Assembly: GCA_963837945.1 (NCBI GenBank)
Contig: CAWIQD010000015.1
Coordinates: forward strand, 62,001-126,000
Length of the DNA: 64,000 nt
From: CAVUBL01 sp963837945
GTDB taxonomy: Bacteria > Acidobacteriota > Thermoanaerobaculia > Multivoradales > DATKCC01
Direction of reading: 5' to 3'
The notes beneath the pieces were generated by a model. The model ran no database searches, had not been told where the DNA came from, and saw only the letters and a program-made list of their open reading frames with translations. A program made the translations under genes and the position numbers. Below are positions 33,803 to 43,063 of the stretch, piece by piece. Every line of letters starts with the position of its first letter. The stretch's first letter is position 1.

Positions 33803-34614
33803 GAGGCCCCCGCGCGGGGGCACTCGACCTCGGTTTCGACCCGCGCCACCAGGGCCGCCCGGTCCCGCTCGACCTCGTCCTCGTCCCGCCCGGCGAGATC
33901 CTCCCAGAGCGAGCGCATGCGGGCGAGCTCGCGCGCCATGTCGCGGCCGGCGGTGTCGCGCCGGAAGGACCGGCGCAGGAACGTGAAGGCGCACCCCAGC
34001 CGCACCATCTCGGCCATCAGCAACCGGCTGGGAAGCGGCCGGCCGCCGTCGGCCACGGTCAGGCCGCCGAAGCCGAAGCGGGTGCCGGCGAAGGTGTGCG
34101 AGAGGCGCTCGACGGTCCCGTCGGCCACCGCCTCGAAAAGGCACTCCGAGCCCCGGCTGATCGCCAGGTCGTTGAGCCCTACGTAGACGCGGTCGAGCGG
34201 GAGGGCGGCGAGCTCGGCCGCCGCCTCCACACCGCGCACGGTCTCGACCAGGATCCCCGTCCGGCAGCGGCCGGCGCAGCGCTCGAGCAGCTCCTCGACC
34301 TCCGCCGGCGCCTCGACCATGGGCAGCAGCAGGTCGGTGGCGCCGGCGGCGAGCGCGTCGTCGACCTCGCGGGCGGTCCAGGGGCCGAGCCGGTTGATCC
34401 GGCAGAGCCGGCGCTCGGCGCCGAGCGCCGAGAGGCGAGCCAGGTCCTCGACCGTGTCGCGGTTGATCTCGGTGTCGGCTCCCCGCTGGCGCCGCTCCTT
34501 GTCGCGCCACTCCCAGTCGACGATGAACGAGCCGATCCCGGCCGCGAGGGCCGTCCGCACCAGCTCCGGGCCGTGGGCGAAGAGGATCGGGTCGAGGAAC
34601 GGGCGCGGCGTCAT
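33799..34614 (-). CDS. HpcH/HpaI aldolase / citrate lyase family protein
   Basis: A 271-residue TIM-barrel protein with an ATG at 34614 overlapping the previous stop (ATGA). Family features: FIVDWEWRDKERRQRGADTEIN near the N-terminus, LCRINRLGPWTAREVDDALAAGATDLLLPMVEAPAEVEEL (with the metal-binding Glu), GILVETVRGVEAAAELAALPLDRVYVGLNDLAISRG and FGGLTVADGG. Members perform reversible, metal-dependent aldol cleavage of 2-keto acid or malyl-type substrates. Its place between methyltransferase and SDR genes suggests a part in making an unusual sugar or keto-acid building block. Substrate unknown. Confidence 0.85.
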   Translation of the reverse strand: MTPRPFLDPILFAHGPELVRTALAAGIGSFIVDWEWRDKERRQRGADTEINRDTVEDLARLSALGAERRLCRINRLGPWTAREVDDALAAGATDLLLPMVEAPAEVEELLERCAGRCRTGILVETVRGVEAAAELAALPLDRVYVGLNDLAISRGSECLFEAVADGTVERLSHTFAGTRFGFGGLTVADGGRPLPSRLLMAEMVRLGCAFTFLRRSFRRDTAGRDMARELARMRSLWEDLAGRDEDEVERDRAALVARVETEVECPRAGAS

Positions 34615-35531
34615 GCGGCCTTCCGGGCCAGGACGACGAGCGACGAGCCCCAGGGCAGGCGCGCCCGGGAGAGGGCCCGCACCTCGAGCGCGTCGACCGC
34701 TCCGAGCACCCGGGCGGCGAGCCGCGGCGGGCGCCGCTCGAGCCGGCGCAGGCGGGCGACCGGAGCGCGCCGCGAGAGCCAGACGAGCGGCAGCAGGAGG
34801 AACTGATAGTGGGTGCGGTGGACCGGCCGCCAGCCGGCCGCCTCGAGCTCCCGTCGCAGGCCGGCGAAGGTGTAGCGGCAGCGGTGTCCGGCCGCTTCGT
34901 CGAGCTCGCTCCAGAGCGCCGGGTGGGCGGGCACGGAGACGAGCAGCCAGCCACCGGGCTCGACGGCGCGCGCGGCCGCCGCGAGCAGGGGCGCCGGCGC
35001 CCCGTGCTCGAGCACGTCGAGGGCGACGGCGAGCCGGAAGCGTCCGGGCGCGATCGGCAGGCGGCCGAGGTCGGCCTGCACCAGCTCGGCCGCCGGGGCC
35101 GCCCGGTGCGCCGCCGCGAGCGAGGCGCCGTAGGCGTCGACTCCGACCACGCCGGCGAAGCGCCGGGCGAGCTCGGCGAGCAGCCCCGCGCTGCCGCACC
35201 CGAGCTCGACCGCCTCGGCGCCGGCGGGGTCGGGCACGAAGCGGTCGATCAGCGAGGCGAGGAGCCGCCGGCGGGCGGGGAACCAGAAGTGGTCGGCTTC
35301 GAGGCCTTCCAGGTGCTCGCGGCGCGCGGCCGGGAACCCGGCGGGCTCGAACCCGGGCGCGAACCACCAGATGCCGTCGCGGCGCTCGGCCCGGAAACCG
35401 CAGCCCGGGCAGCGCGCCCCCTCTTGGGCCATGGCCAGCGACCGGGCGCAGTCCGGGCAGGTCCAGCCGCGGCGGGGCGCGGCCGCGCCCGGGCGCCCTT
35501 GGTCGAGCTCCAGGGCCACGGCTTCAGCCAC
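34611..35531 (-). CDS. Class I SAM methyltransferase with N-terminal zinc ribbon
   Basis: A 306-residue protein beginning at GTG 35531, which overlaps the upstream methyltransferase by 8 bp. Residues 24-50 form a zinc ribbon with two Cys pairs (CPDC and CPGC). The methyltransferase core follows: AEAVELGCGSAGLLAELARRF (motif I), VVGVDAYGASL, LVQADLGRLPIAPGRFRLAVALDVLEHG (motif IV region) and LLVSVPAHPALWSELDEAAGHRCRYT. The C-terminus has a hydrophobic amphipathic stretch (YQFLLLPLVWLSRRAP). The zinc-ribbon plus methyltransferase layout is common in O-antigen and capsule gene clusters. Substrate is unknown. Confidence 0.85.
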   Translation of the reverse strand: MAEAVALELDQGRPGAAAPRRGWTCPDCARSLAMAQEGARCPGCGFRAERRDGIWWFAPGFEPAGFPAARREHLEGLEADHFWFPARRRLLASLIDRFVPDPAGAEAVELGCGSAGLLAELARRFAGVVGVDAYGASLAAAHRAAPAAELVQADLGRLPIAPGRFRLAVALDVLEHGAPAPLLAAAARAVEPGGWLLVSVPAHPALWSELDEAAGHRCRYTFAGLRRELEAAGWRPVHRTHYQFLLLPLVWLSRRAPVARLRRLERRPPRLAARVLGAVDALEVRALSRARLPWGSSLVVLARKAA

Positions 35532-36243
35532 GGAAGGAGGCGGAGAGGGTCTGGAAGGCGAGGACCGGGCCGAGGGGGCGGAGCCGCTCGAGAGCTCCTT
35601 CGATCCGGGCGCCGGCGCGGGTGTTGGCGAGGACCGGGGGGAAGAGGCCGTAGCGGTCGATCCTGAAGTCGCCGAAGCCGGCCGCCTCGAAGGCGGGCCG
35701 CAGCACGCCGGGCCGCATCCGCGCGACCCCGCGGTCGCCCCGCCAGGTCATCCCCGGGGTGAGAACGATCTGGGCGTAGAACGACGGGTTGAAGGCGTTG
35801 GGCTCCGCGAAGGCGACCCGGGCGCCGGGCGCCAGCACGCGGGCGAGGCTCGCGGCGAGCGCGCCCAGGTCGGAGAGGTGGTGGAGGAAGAAGAAGCCGG
35901 CGGCGCCGTCGAACGGGCCGGCCGCCGCCCTGTCGACCGCGCAGGCGTCCCAGCACAGGGTCTCGACGCGGCCCTCGGGATCGGCGGCGGCGAGCGCCGC
36001 CAGGAGCTGCGCCGAGAGGTCGACCGCGGTCACCCGGAAACCGCGCCTGGCGAGCGGCAGCGAGAAGCGGCCCATGCCGGCGCCGAGCTCGAGGATCCGG
36101 GCTCCGGCGGGCAGAGCCAGGGTGTCGACCACCCGGTCGAGGTGGCGCAGGACGTAGCGGCTCTCGACCGGGCCCATGCGGGCCAGCGTCCGCTCCGGCC
36201 GGGCGAAGTAGGAGCGCTGGTAGGCGTTGTGGTCGGCTGGCAT
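35524..36243 (-). CDS. Class I SAM-dependent methyltransferase
   Basis: A 239-residue protein with an ATG at 36243. Motif I is ARILELGAGMGRFSLPLARRG, followed by RVTAVDLSAQLLAAL, AAGFFFLHHLSDLGALAASLARVLAPGARVAFAEPNAFNP. The C-terminus (MTWRGDRGVARMRPGVLRPAFEAAGF) has the fold typical of small-molecule methyltransferases such as UbiE/COQ5-like enzymes. First of five tightly overlapping genes on this strand (36243 to 30564), so one transcript is likely. Substrate unknown, presumably a sugar or lipid intermediate. Confidence 0.87.
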   Translation of the reverse strand: MPADHNAYQRSYFARPERTLARMGPVESRYVLRHLDRVVDTLALPAGARILELGAGMGRFSLPLARRGFRVTAVDLSAQLLAALAAADPEGRVETLCWDACAVDRAAAGPFDGAAGFFFLHHLSDLGALAASLARVLAPGARVAFAEPNAFNPSFYAQIVLTPGMTWRGDRGVARMRPGVLRPAFEAAGFGDFRIDRYGLFPPVLANTRAGARIEGALERLRPLGPVLAFQTLSASFRG

Positions 36244-36272
36244 CGCGGGGATTCTACGTTCGGTCCGATCGC

Positions 36273-36653
36273 TCAATGGACCTGCAGCCGGGAGGACGGC
36301 GGGTGGGTCGGCTCCTGGGGCTCGTAGGCGTGGGTCAAGACGAAGAACCAGCTCGCGACCTGCTCGCCCTCGGCCTCCGAGACGAGCTCGAACACGAACT
36401 CGTCCTCGCGCTCTCCGGCCGAGCCCTGGACGTAGGTCACCTGCTCGGGCTCGATCCACAGCTCGCCGATCAGCCGCTTGCCGCGGATCACCTGCACCAC
36501 CAGGGCCTGCGGGCCCTCGCTCGCGAAGTGCCAGTGGAGGTCCTCGTCGTCGTAGATCACCGCCTCCGGCGTGCCCGCCCGGAGGATGCAGTTGGGGTGG
36601 GACACGATCCAGCTCCAGAAGGTCTCGAAGGCCAGGGTGAGCGGTTCGTCCAT
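36273..36653 (-). CDS. Conserved-looking hypothetical protein, 126 aa
   Basis: A compact acidic protein with no signal peptide or membrane helix. It contains SWIVSHPNCILRAGTPEAVIYDDEDLHWHF and QALVVQVIRGKRLIGELWIEPEQVTYVQG, a good alpha/beta pattern. Codon use matches its neighbours and the frame is clean, so it looks genuine. I do not recognise the family. It lies 29 bp upstream of the first methyltransferase gene and may be co-transcribed with it. It diverges from the ABC fusion gene across a 35-bp gap, which must hold both promoters or start sites. Confidence 0.65.
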   Translation of the reverse strand: MDEPLTLAFETFWSWIVSHPNCILRAGTPEAVIYDDEDLHWHFASEGPQALVVQVIRGKRLIGELWIEPEQVTYVQGSAGEREDEFVFELVSEAEGEQVASWFFVLTHAYEPQEPTHPPSSRLQVH

Positions 36654-36688
36654 GGCGGCATGTTAACGTTTGCACCCGTCATTCCGAG

Positions 36689-39316
36689 ATGAGCGACGCC
36701 TCCAGAGCGCCAGAACCGACCCCCGAGCTCGCCCTCGAGACCCGGGGCCTGAGCCGCACCTTCGGCGACTTCACCGCCGTCGACCGGATCGACCTGCGCG
36801 TGCCGCGGGGGAGTTTCTACGGCTTCCTGGGACCGAACGGCGCCGGCAAGTCGACGACCATCAAGTGCCTGACCGGGCTGCTTCGGCCCTCGGCGGGGAC
36901 GCTCCGGATCCTGGGGATCGACCCGCTCGCCGACCCGGTGGCGGTCAAGCGCCAGGTCGGCGTGGTGCCCGAGGACCTGGCGCTCTTCGAGCGGCTCTCG
37001 GGCGGCGAGAACCTCGCCTTCGTCGGCCGCGTCCACGGCCTCGCCGACGCGGTCCTCGACCAGCGCACCGGCGAGCTCCTCGACCTGCTCGGTCTGGCCG
37101 GCGACGCCGGCACCCTGGTGGCGGACTACTCCCACGGCATGAAGAAGAAGCTCTCGCTCGCCGCGGCCTTCCTCCCCGCTCCCCATCTGCTCTTCCTCGA
37201 CGAGCCGTTCGAGGGGATCGACGCCCTGTCCTCGCGCCAGATCCGGCGCCTGCTCCACGACTTCGTCGAACGCGGCGGCACCATCTTCCTCACCTCGCAC
37301 GTCCTCGAGATCGTCGAGCGCCTGGCCGACCACGTCGGCATCATCCACAAGGGCCGCCTGGTGGCCCAGGGAGCGATCGCCGAGCTGCGGGCCGGCGCGG
37401 CGGCCGGCGAGAGCCTGGAGGAGATCTTCCTCGGGGTGGTGGGCGCCCGCGACCGGCCGGAAGGCTCGCTCGAATGGCTGGGGAGCCTGAGGCCGGGCGG
37501 CGCCGGCGGGCCGGCCTCGCTCGGCCGCCAGCTCGCGGCCTTCGCCTGGCTGCGCTGGCGCCAGACGGCGAACAGCCTCGGGCGCGGGCGGCGGGGCGCG
37601 CTCCAGCGGCTGGCCGCGGTCGGCGAGCTCGCCGGCAAGGTCGTCCTCTGGTCGATGGCGCTGTTCGGTGCCCTCGGCCTGTCCGTCGGCGCCGCCTTCG
37701 CCGGGATCGCGCTGGCGCGCGGCGGCGACGCGCGCACGGCGGTGCTCCTGGTGCTGCGCGTCGGGCTCGGGATCTTCACCCTGGCGCTCTTCGTCTTCCC
37801 CGCTTTCCAGGCGATGAACCGCGGCACCTACGGGCGGACGCGGCTGCTCCTGCTGCCGATCGCCCCGCGCCGCCTCCACGCCCTCGAGGTCGGTGCGCAC
37901 CTCGCCGACCCCTGGCTGCTCCTGATCGTGCCGGCGCTCGGCGTCCTGGGCCTCGCGGTGACCGTCACGGCCGGGCTCGGCGGCCTGGTGGCGCTCGTGG
38001 CGGGCGCCCTGCTCCTCCTCGTCCTGACGCTGCTCTCGTCGGTCGCCTCGTTCGGGCTCGAGCTGCTGCTGCGCGACCGGCGGCGCGCCGAGTGGGTGCT
38101 CCTCGTCTTCATGTGCCTCTGGGTGATCGGGGCGATGATGCCCGGGCTCCAGCAGAGCCGCCACCACGGGCGGCGCCAGCGAGGTGCTCCGGCGGCCTCC
38201 GAGGCGGTGCAGTCGCCGGCCCCGGAGGCGCCGGCGGCCGGACCGGGCGCGGTATCCGCTCCGGGGCGCGCCGCGCCGGCCGCTCGCAAGACCCCGCCGG
38301 GCGACAGCCTCTCGGCGCTCGAGCGCTTCCCGGTCTGGCTCCAGTTCCTGCCTTCGGAGGCCTACGCGCGCTCGGTGGCCCGGGGCTCCGCCGGCCGGCC
38401 CGGCGCCGCCCTCGCCTCGCTTCTCGCCCTGGCGCTCATCGCCCTCGTCACCTTCCGGGTCTCCTACGGCCTCTGGCGGCGCCTCCTGGCGTCGCCGGCG
38501 AGCGCCTCGGCCCGCGCCGGCTCGCGGGCCGCTGTGCACCCCTTCCGTCTGCCCGGTCTCGGGCCGGGCGCCGAGGTCGTCGCCTGGGCCCAGGTGCGCA
38601 CCTACCTGCGCACCCTGCCCGGCCGGCTCAGCCTGGTGACCTCGCCGATCGCGATCCTCGCCGTGACCTTCATGCTCCGGAGCTCCACCAGCCGGATCGC
38701 GGGGCTCGAGCGCTTCGGTCTCGGGCTGGGCGCCGTCCTCGCTCTGGGTAGCACGGTGCTCGCCCACCTCTCGCTCCAGTCCCTGTCGCTCAACCTCTTC
38801 GCAGTCGACGGGGCGGGCTTTTCTCTCGCCCTCGTCTCCCCCCTCTCCCGGCGCGACCTGGTGCTCGGCAAGGCGGCGGCCGAGGGGCTCTTGACCACCG
38901 GCCTGGCGCTCCTCGCGAGCGGCGTGGTGATGACCCTCGAGCCGGCGGCCTTGCCCTTTTGGCCCGCCATCCTCCTCGCCGGCGTCGCCCTCTCCGCGCT
39001 CCTCGCGCCGCTCCATGCCTGGATCTCGATGTTCTTCCCCAAAGCGGTCGACCTCGGGCGCCTGGGCAAGCAGGCGCAGCCCAACCAGCTGGCCGGCCTC
39101 GCCGGGCTCTTCGCGACCGCCTTCGCTGTGCCGATCGCCGTCGGTCCGGGCCTCCTCGCCTTCGTCGTCACCCGGCGCCTGTGGCTGGCGACCGGTGTCG
39201 AGCTGGCCTGGGCCGCGCTCGCGCTGGTCGCCGCGCGTTTCCTGCTGGGCCTCGCGGCGCGCACCCTGGCGTCGCGCGAGGAGGCGATCTACCTCGCCTT
39301 GGCCGAAGGCTCCTGA
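36689..39316 (+). CDS. ABC transporter: ATPase fused to ABC-2-like permease
   Basis: An 875-residue single-chain transporter. Residues about 15-250 are the ATPase: LSRTFGDFTAVDRIDL, Walker A GPNGAGKST, Q-loop VVPEDLALF, signature-like YSHGMKKKLS, Walker B LLFLDEPFEGID and H-loop TSHV. The signature has SHG in place of SGG, common in this subfamily. Residues about 290-870 hold roughly twelve membrane helices in two blocks, with an Ala/Pro-rich loop at about 500-545. Substrate unknown. The ATPase-permease fusion gives a half-transporter expected to dimerise. Confidence 0.88.
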   Translation: MSDASRAPEPTPELALETRGLSRTFGDFTAVDRIDLRVPRGSFYGFLGPNGAGKSTTIKCLTGLLRPSAGTLRILGIDPLADPVAVKRQVGVVPEDLALFERLSGGENLAFVGRVHGLADAVLDQRTGELLDLLGLAGDAGTLVADYSHGMKKKLSLAAAFLPAPHLLFLDEPFEGIDALSSRQIRRLLHDFVERGGTIFLTSHVLEIVERLADHVGIIHKGRLVAQGAIAELRAGAAAGESLEEIFLGVVGARDRPEGSLEWLGSLRPGGAGGPASLGRQLAAFAWLRWRQTANSLGRGRRGALQRLAAVGELAGKVVLWSMALFGALGLSVGAAFAGIALARGGDARTAVLLVLRVGLGIFTLALFVFPAFQAMNRGTYGRTRLLLLPIAPRRLHALEVGAHLADPWLLLIVPALGVLGLAVTVTAGLGGLVALVAGALLLLVLTLLSSVASFGLELLLRDRRRAEWVLLVFMCLWVIGAMMPGLQQSRHHGRRQRGAPAASEAVQSPAPEAPAAGPGAVSAPGRAAPAARKTPPGDSLSALERFPVWLQFLPSEAYARSVARGSAGRPGAALASLLALALIALVTFRVSYGLWRRLLASPASASARAGSRAAVHPFRLPGLGPGAEVVAWAQVRTYLRTLPGRLSLVTSPIAILAVTFMLRSSTSRIAGLERFGLGLGAVLALGSTVLAHLSLQSLSLNLFAVDGAGFSLALVSPLSRRDLVLGKAAAEGLLTTGLALLASGVVMTLEPAALPFWPAILLAGVALSALLAPLHAWISMFFPKAVDLGRLGKQAQPNQLAGLAGLFATAFAVPIAVGPGLLAFVVTRRLWLATGVELAWAALALVAARFLLGLAARTLASREEAIYLALAEGS

Positions 39317-39472
39317 GCGGCCTTCGCACCGGAAGTAAAAAAAGCTCGTATAGTCGCCCTACCTAGCCGGGCTGCGAAGAGGTTCGACCGGACGGGCGGA
39401 CGCCCCCCGCGGGAGGGAGCCCGCGCCACCGGATCGCCGCGTCCGGCGCCACCGGAAAGGGGAGGTCTCAGG

Positions 39473-40006
39473 ATGGCCAAGAAGCTGATCCTCGGAGCCG
39501 TTCTCGGCGGTCTGGTCTACTTCGTGTGGGGGTTCCTGTCGTGGACGCTCCTGCCGTGGCACGTCGCGACGATGGGGTCGTTCGCCGATCAGGACGCGGT
39601 CGTCTCGACGCTCACCGCCAACACCCAGGGGCGCGGGATCTACATCTACCCGCCCGAGGGCGACCAGTCGGCCGCCGGCCAGGAGAAGATGGCCCAGGGG
39701 CCCTTGGTCTTCGTGTCGATCGACGATCGCGGGATGCCCTCGATGGGGCCGCCGATCGTCCGCTCGATCGTGATCCAGATCGTCGGCGCCCTGCTCGTGA
39801 CCTGGCTGCTGCTCCAGGCGACGGGTCTCTCCTACGGCCGGCGGGTCCTCTTCGTCACGGTCTTCGGCCTGGTCGCGGGGTGGCTCTGCTACCTGCCGCC
39901 CTGGAACTGGTTCGGCTTCGCCACCGGCTACACGGTGGTGGCGATCCTCGACATGGTGATCGGCAGCCTCCTGGCCGGTCTGGTGATCGCCTGGGCGGCG
40001 AAGTAG
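39473..40006 (+). CDS. Small membrane protein with four hydrophobic segments, function unknown
   Basis: A 177-residue protein preceded by a ribosome-binding site (GGGGAGG). An N-terminal helix (LILGAVLGGLVYFVWGFLSWTLL) is followed by PWHVATMGSF and a periplasmic-type loop with YIYPPEGDQSAAGQEKMAQGPLVFVSID. Three more helices follow (IVIQIVGALLVTWLLLQATG, VLFVTVFGLVAGWLCYLPPWNWF, TVVAILDMVIGSLLAGLVIAWAA). I recall similar hypothetical proteins in Bacteroidetes and Acidobacteria with the same FVWGF-PWH pattern, but no activity is known. It appears monocistronic. Confidence 0.75.
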   Translation: MAKKLILGAVLGGLVYFVWGFLSWTLLPWHVATMGSFADQDAVVSTLTANTQGRGIYIYPPEGDQSAAGQEKMAQGPLVFVSIDDRGMPSMGPPIVRSIVIQIVGALLVTWLLLQATGLSYGRRVLFVTVFGLVAGWLCYLPPWNWFGFATGYTVVAILDMVIGSLLAGLVIAWAAK

Positions 40007-40083
40007 CCGCGCGGGGGCCGCACCCTTACCGCGGAAGCGTGAGGGCTCCGGCCGGCGGCTGCTAGTCTCCGCGGCCGAGCCCC

Positions 40084-40473
40084 ATGCTGCCGCTGCGCGA
40101 CGAAAACCCGAGCCGGACGAAGCCGCTGGTCACGGTGGCGTTGATCGCCGCGAACGTCGCCGTGTTCGCCTACGAGCTCGCGCTCGGGCCGCGCCTCGAG
40201 CAGTTCATGATGGCCTCGGCCTTCGTGCCGGCGCGGATGTTCGGGGCCGGACCCTATCCGGGAGGCGACCTCCAGCTCGCAGGCGCCCTGCTCTCGATGT
40301 TCCTCCACGGCGGCTTCGCCCACATCGGGGGCAACATGCTGTTTCTCTGGATCTTCGGCGACAACGTCGAGGATCGGCTCGGCCACGGCGGCGGGGGCCG
40401 GCCGGCCTCGCCTGAGAGCCCGCGGCGGGCGGACGAGACCCGTCGCGTAACAATTCCGGCCCTGCGCGAGTAG
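40084..40473 (+). pseudogene. Rhomboid-family intramembrane protease, truncated
   Basis: The first 105 codons encode a typical bacterial rhomboid N-terminus: MLPLRDENPSRTKPLVTVALIAANVAVFAYE, then MFLHGGFAHIGGNMLFLWIFGDNVEDRLGHG. The homology stops abruptly there. A Gly/Arg-rich tail of about 30 residues (GGGRPASPESPRRADETRR) leads to a stop. The catalytic GxSG serine and the His of the later helices are absent, and only 25 bp remain before the next gene. The second half was therefore deleted, probably when the ADOP gene region was rearranged. A functional protease is not expected. Confidence 0.8.
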
Positions 40474-40498
40474 GTGTAGGCAACTCGAGGAGGGGCCC

Positions 40499-42952
40499 AT
40501 GCTCGCCGATCTCGTCCGCGACCTTCGCCACGCCGCCCGCTCGCTGGTCCGCCACAAGGCGGTGACCGGGCTCGCCGTCCTGACCCTCGCGCTGGGGATC
40601 GGCGCCAACACCGCCATCTTCAGCGTCGTCGACGCGGTGCTGCTCGCGCCGCTGCCGTACCCCGACGCCGACCGGCTGGTCCAGGTCTGGAACACCTATC
40701 CCAAGATGGGGCTCGACCAGGCCTCGGTCTCGGTGCCGGACTACTTCGACCGCCGCGAGGGCGTCTCCGCCTTCGAGGAGAGCGCGCTCTACACCTACGA
40801 GAGCCTCAACCTCGCGTCGGGCGAGAGCACGGAAGGCAGCCCCGAGCGGGTGATCGCCGTCCGCTCCAGCGCCTCGCTCTTCCCGCTGCTCGGCGCCCAC
40901 GCCGCGCTCGGCCGGGTGTTCGGCGCGGACGAGGACCAGCCGGGTCACGAGCAGGTGGTGGTGCTCTCCGACCGCCTCTGGCGCCGCGACTTTGCGGCCG
41001 ACCCGGGGATCGTGGGGCGCGACGTCCGGCTCGACGGCAAGCCCTTCCGGGTGCTCGGGGTGATGCCCGCCGGCTTCGAGTTTCCCATCCCCCGGGTCGA
41101 GGCCTGGCTCCCCTTCGCCCCGACCCCGGAGCAGCGCTCCGACGACTCGCGCGGCTACGAGTCCTCCTCGATGGTCGCCCGCCTCGCTCCGGGCGCTTCG
41201 ATCGCCCTGGCCCAGGAGCAGATCGACGCCATCCACCGGAGGAACCTCGAACGCTTCCCGGACAACGCCAAGTTCTGGAAGTCCTCGGGTTTCGGCGGGG
41301 TGGCGGTCGACCTGCGCGAGGACCGCTTCGGGAGCCTCCGGCCGATGTTGTTGCTGCTCCAGGGGGTGGTCGGCCTGGTGCTCCTGATCGCCTGCTTCAA
41401 CGTCGCCAACCTGCTGCTCGCGCGGATCTCGGCGCGTCACAAGGAGCTCGCCGTGCGCACGGCGCTGGGCGCCGGCATGGGCCGGATCGCCCGTCAGCTC
41501 CTGCTCGAGAGCCTGCTGCTGGCCGCGGTGGGCGCCGCCGCGGGGATCGGCCTCGGCGCGGCCGGGGTGAAGCTCCTCTCCGGCCTCGGCCTCGCCGAGC
41601 GGCTGGCCGGCCTCCACGTGGGCCTCGACGCGCCGGTCCTCGGGTTCACGCTCGGCCTGGCCCTCGTGACCGCCCTTCTCTTCGGCCTCTTCCCGGTGGT
41701 CTCGGTCTGGCGGAGCGACCCCGCCGGCGCGCTCAAGGAGGAGGGCCGCGGCGCCGGCGGCGGGCGGCGGACGACCCGGGTGAGGAAGGTCCTGGTGGTC
41801 GCCGAGGTGGCGATCGCGCTGGTGCTGCTCGCCGGTGCGGGTCTCCTGGTCCGGACCCTCTCCGCCCTCTCCCACGAGAGCCCCGGCTTCCGGCCGGACC
41901 ACCTGCTGCTCGCCCAGGTCGACCTGCCCGAGGCGCGCTACGGCGAGCCGCAGCAGGTCGTCGGCTTCTTCGACCGCGCGCTCGAGCGGCTGCGCGCCCT
42001 GCCCGGGGTCGAGTCGGCCGGACTGGTCAGCACCGCTCCGTTCTCGGGCCGCTCGTCCTCCGGCTCCTACGCGATCGAGGGCTACACGCCGGGCGACGGC
42101 GAGTCGGCGCCCCACGCCCTGATCCGGGTGGTCGACGACGGCTACTTCGCCGCGATGGGGATCCCGGTTCTCGCCGGCCGCGGCTTCACCCGCTTCGATC
42201 GCGCGGACTCTCCGACCGTCGCGGTGGTCGACGAGCGCCTGGTCGAGAAGTACTTCCAGGGCAAGGACCCGCTGGCCGGCCGGCTGAGCCGGAGCGGCTC
42301 GGACGGGCCGTGGTTCCCGATCGTCGGCGTGGTGGCGCCGGTCAAGGTGAGCGACCTCGAGCACCCGGTCGAGAAGGAGACGATCTACGTCTCCTATCGC
42401 CAGATGCCGCAGTCCTCCATGACCTTCGTCCTGCACACCGCCGGCGACCCGCAGACCCTGTCCGACCCGCTGCTCGGCGCGATCCGCGCGATCGACCCGG
42501 AGCAGCCGGTCTACGGTGTCACCACCATGCGCGGGCAGCTCGCCGAGAGCCTGCTCACCCAGCGGCTCTCGATGGTGCTGCTGGTCGCCTTCGGCGCGCT
42601 GGCCCTGGTGCTGGCGGCGGTGGGGGTCTACGGCGTCCTCGCCTTCTCGGTCGAGCAGCGGCGGCGCGAGATCGGCACCCGCATGGTGCTCGGCGCGGCG
42701 CCCGGGGAGGTGCTCCGCCTGGTGGTGCGCGAGGGGGTCGGCCTGACCCTCGTCGGCGTGGCCCTGGGGGCGGTGGGCGCCCTGGGCCTCGGCCGGCTGG
42801 CCAGCTCGCTGCTCTTCGGCGTCGCGCCCTGGGACCCCGCCACCCTGGCGACGGTCTCGGTCCTGCTCCTGGCGATCGCGTTCGCCGCCTGCTACCGCCC
42901 GGCCCGCCACGCCGCCGCCGTCGACCCGGCGATCGCCCTGCGCGACTCCTGA
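40499..42952 (+). CDS. ADOP-type MacB-like ABC permease (copy 1)
   Basis: An 817-residue 'acidobacterial duplicated orphan permease'. It starts MLADLVRDLRHAARSLVRHKAVTGLAVLTLALGIGANTAIFSVVDAVLL, then a periplasmic MacB-PCD-like domain (residues about 60-270). An FtsX domain follows (GVVGLVLLIACFNVANLLLARISARHKELAVRTALGAG), then a second periplasmic domain and a second FtsX domain ending FAACYRPARHAAAVDPAIALRDS. There is no ATPase gene next to it, as is usual for this family. Substrates are unknown; macrolide-, lipid- or peptide-efflux roles are proposed for MacB relatives. A good ribosome-binding site (CGAGGAGG) precedes the ATG. Confidence 0.92.
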   Translation: MLADLVRDLRHAARSLVRHKAVTGLAVLTLALGIGANTAIFSVVDAVLLAPLPYPDADRLVQVWNTYPKMGLDQASVSVPDYFDRREGVSAFEESALYTYESLNLASGESTEGSPERVIAVRSSASLFPLLGAHAALGRVFGADEDQPGHEQVVVLSDRLWRRDFAADPGIVGRDVRLDGKPFRVLGVMPAGFEFPIPRVEAWLPFAPTPEQRSDDSRGYESSSMVARLAPGASIALAQEQIDAIHRRNLERFPDNAKFWKSSGFGGVAVDLREDRFGSLRPMLLLLQGVVGLVLLIACFNVANLLLARISARHKELAVRTALGAGMGRIARQLLLESLLLAAVGAAAGIGLGAAGVKLLSGLGLAERLAGLHVGLDAPVLGFTLGLALVTALLFGLFPVVSVWRSDPAGALKEEGRGAGGGRRTTRVRKVLVVAEVAIALVLLAGAGLLVRTLSALSHESPGFRPDHLLLAQVDLPEARYGEPQQVVGFFDRALERLRALPGVESAGLVSTAPFSGRSSSGSYAIEGYTPGDGESAPHALIRVVDDGYFAAMGIPVLAGRGFTRFDRADSPTVAVVDERLVEKYFQGKDPLAGRLSRSGSDGPWFPIVGVVAPVKVSDLEHPVEKETIYVSYRQMPQSSMTFVLHTAGDPQTLSDPLLGAIRAIDPEQPVYGVTTMRGQLAESLLTQRLSMVLLVAFGALALVLAAVGVYGVLAFSVEQRRREIGTRMVLGAAPGEVLRLVVREGVGLTLVGVALGAVGALGLGRLASSLLFGVAPWDPATLATVSVLLLAIAFAACYRPARHAAAVDPAIALRDS

Positions 42953-43063
42953 GCGCGGCCGGGCCGGTGCGCCGGCCCGCGGCCCTGAAACCTACGGGCC
43001 CACCGGCACGTTGGAGCGGGTGAAGCGGCTCGCCTGGAGGGCCGCCGGGCAAGGAGACCGCCG

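Noticed and set aside
36557..39016. 819-residue minus-strand open frame opposite the ABC fusion gene
   Set aside because: Composition is Arg/Glu/Gly-rich without domains; the plus strand encodes a full ABC transporter with all motifs.
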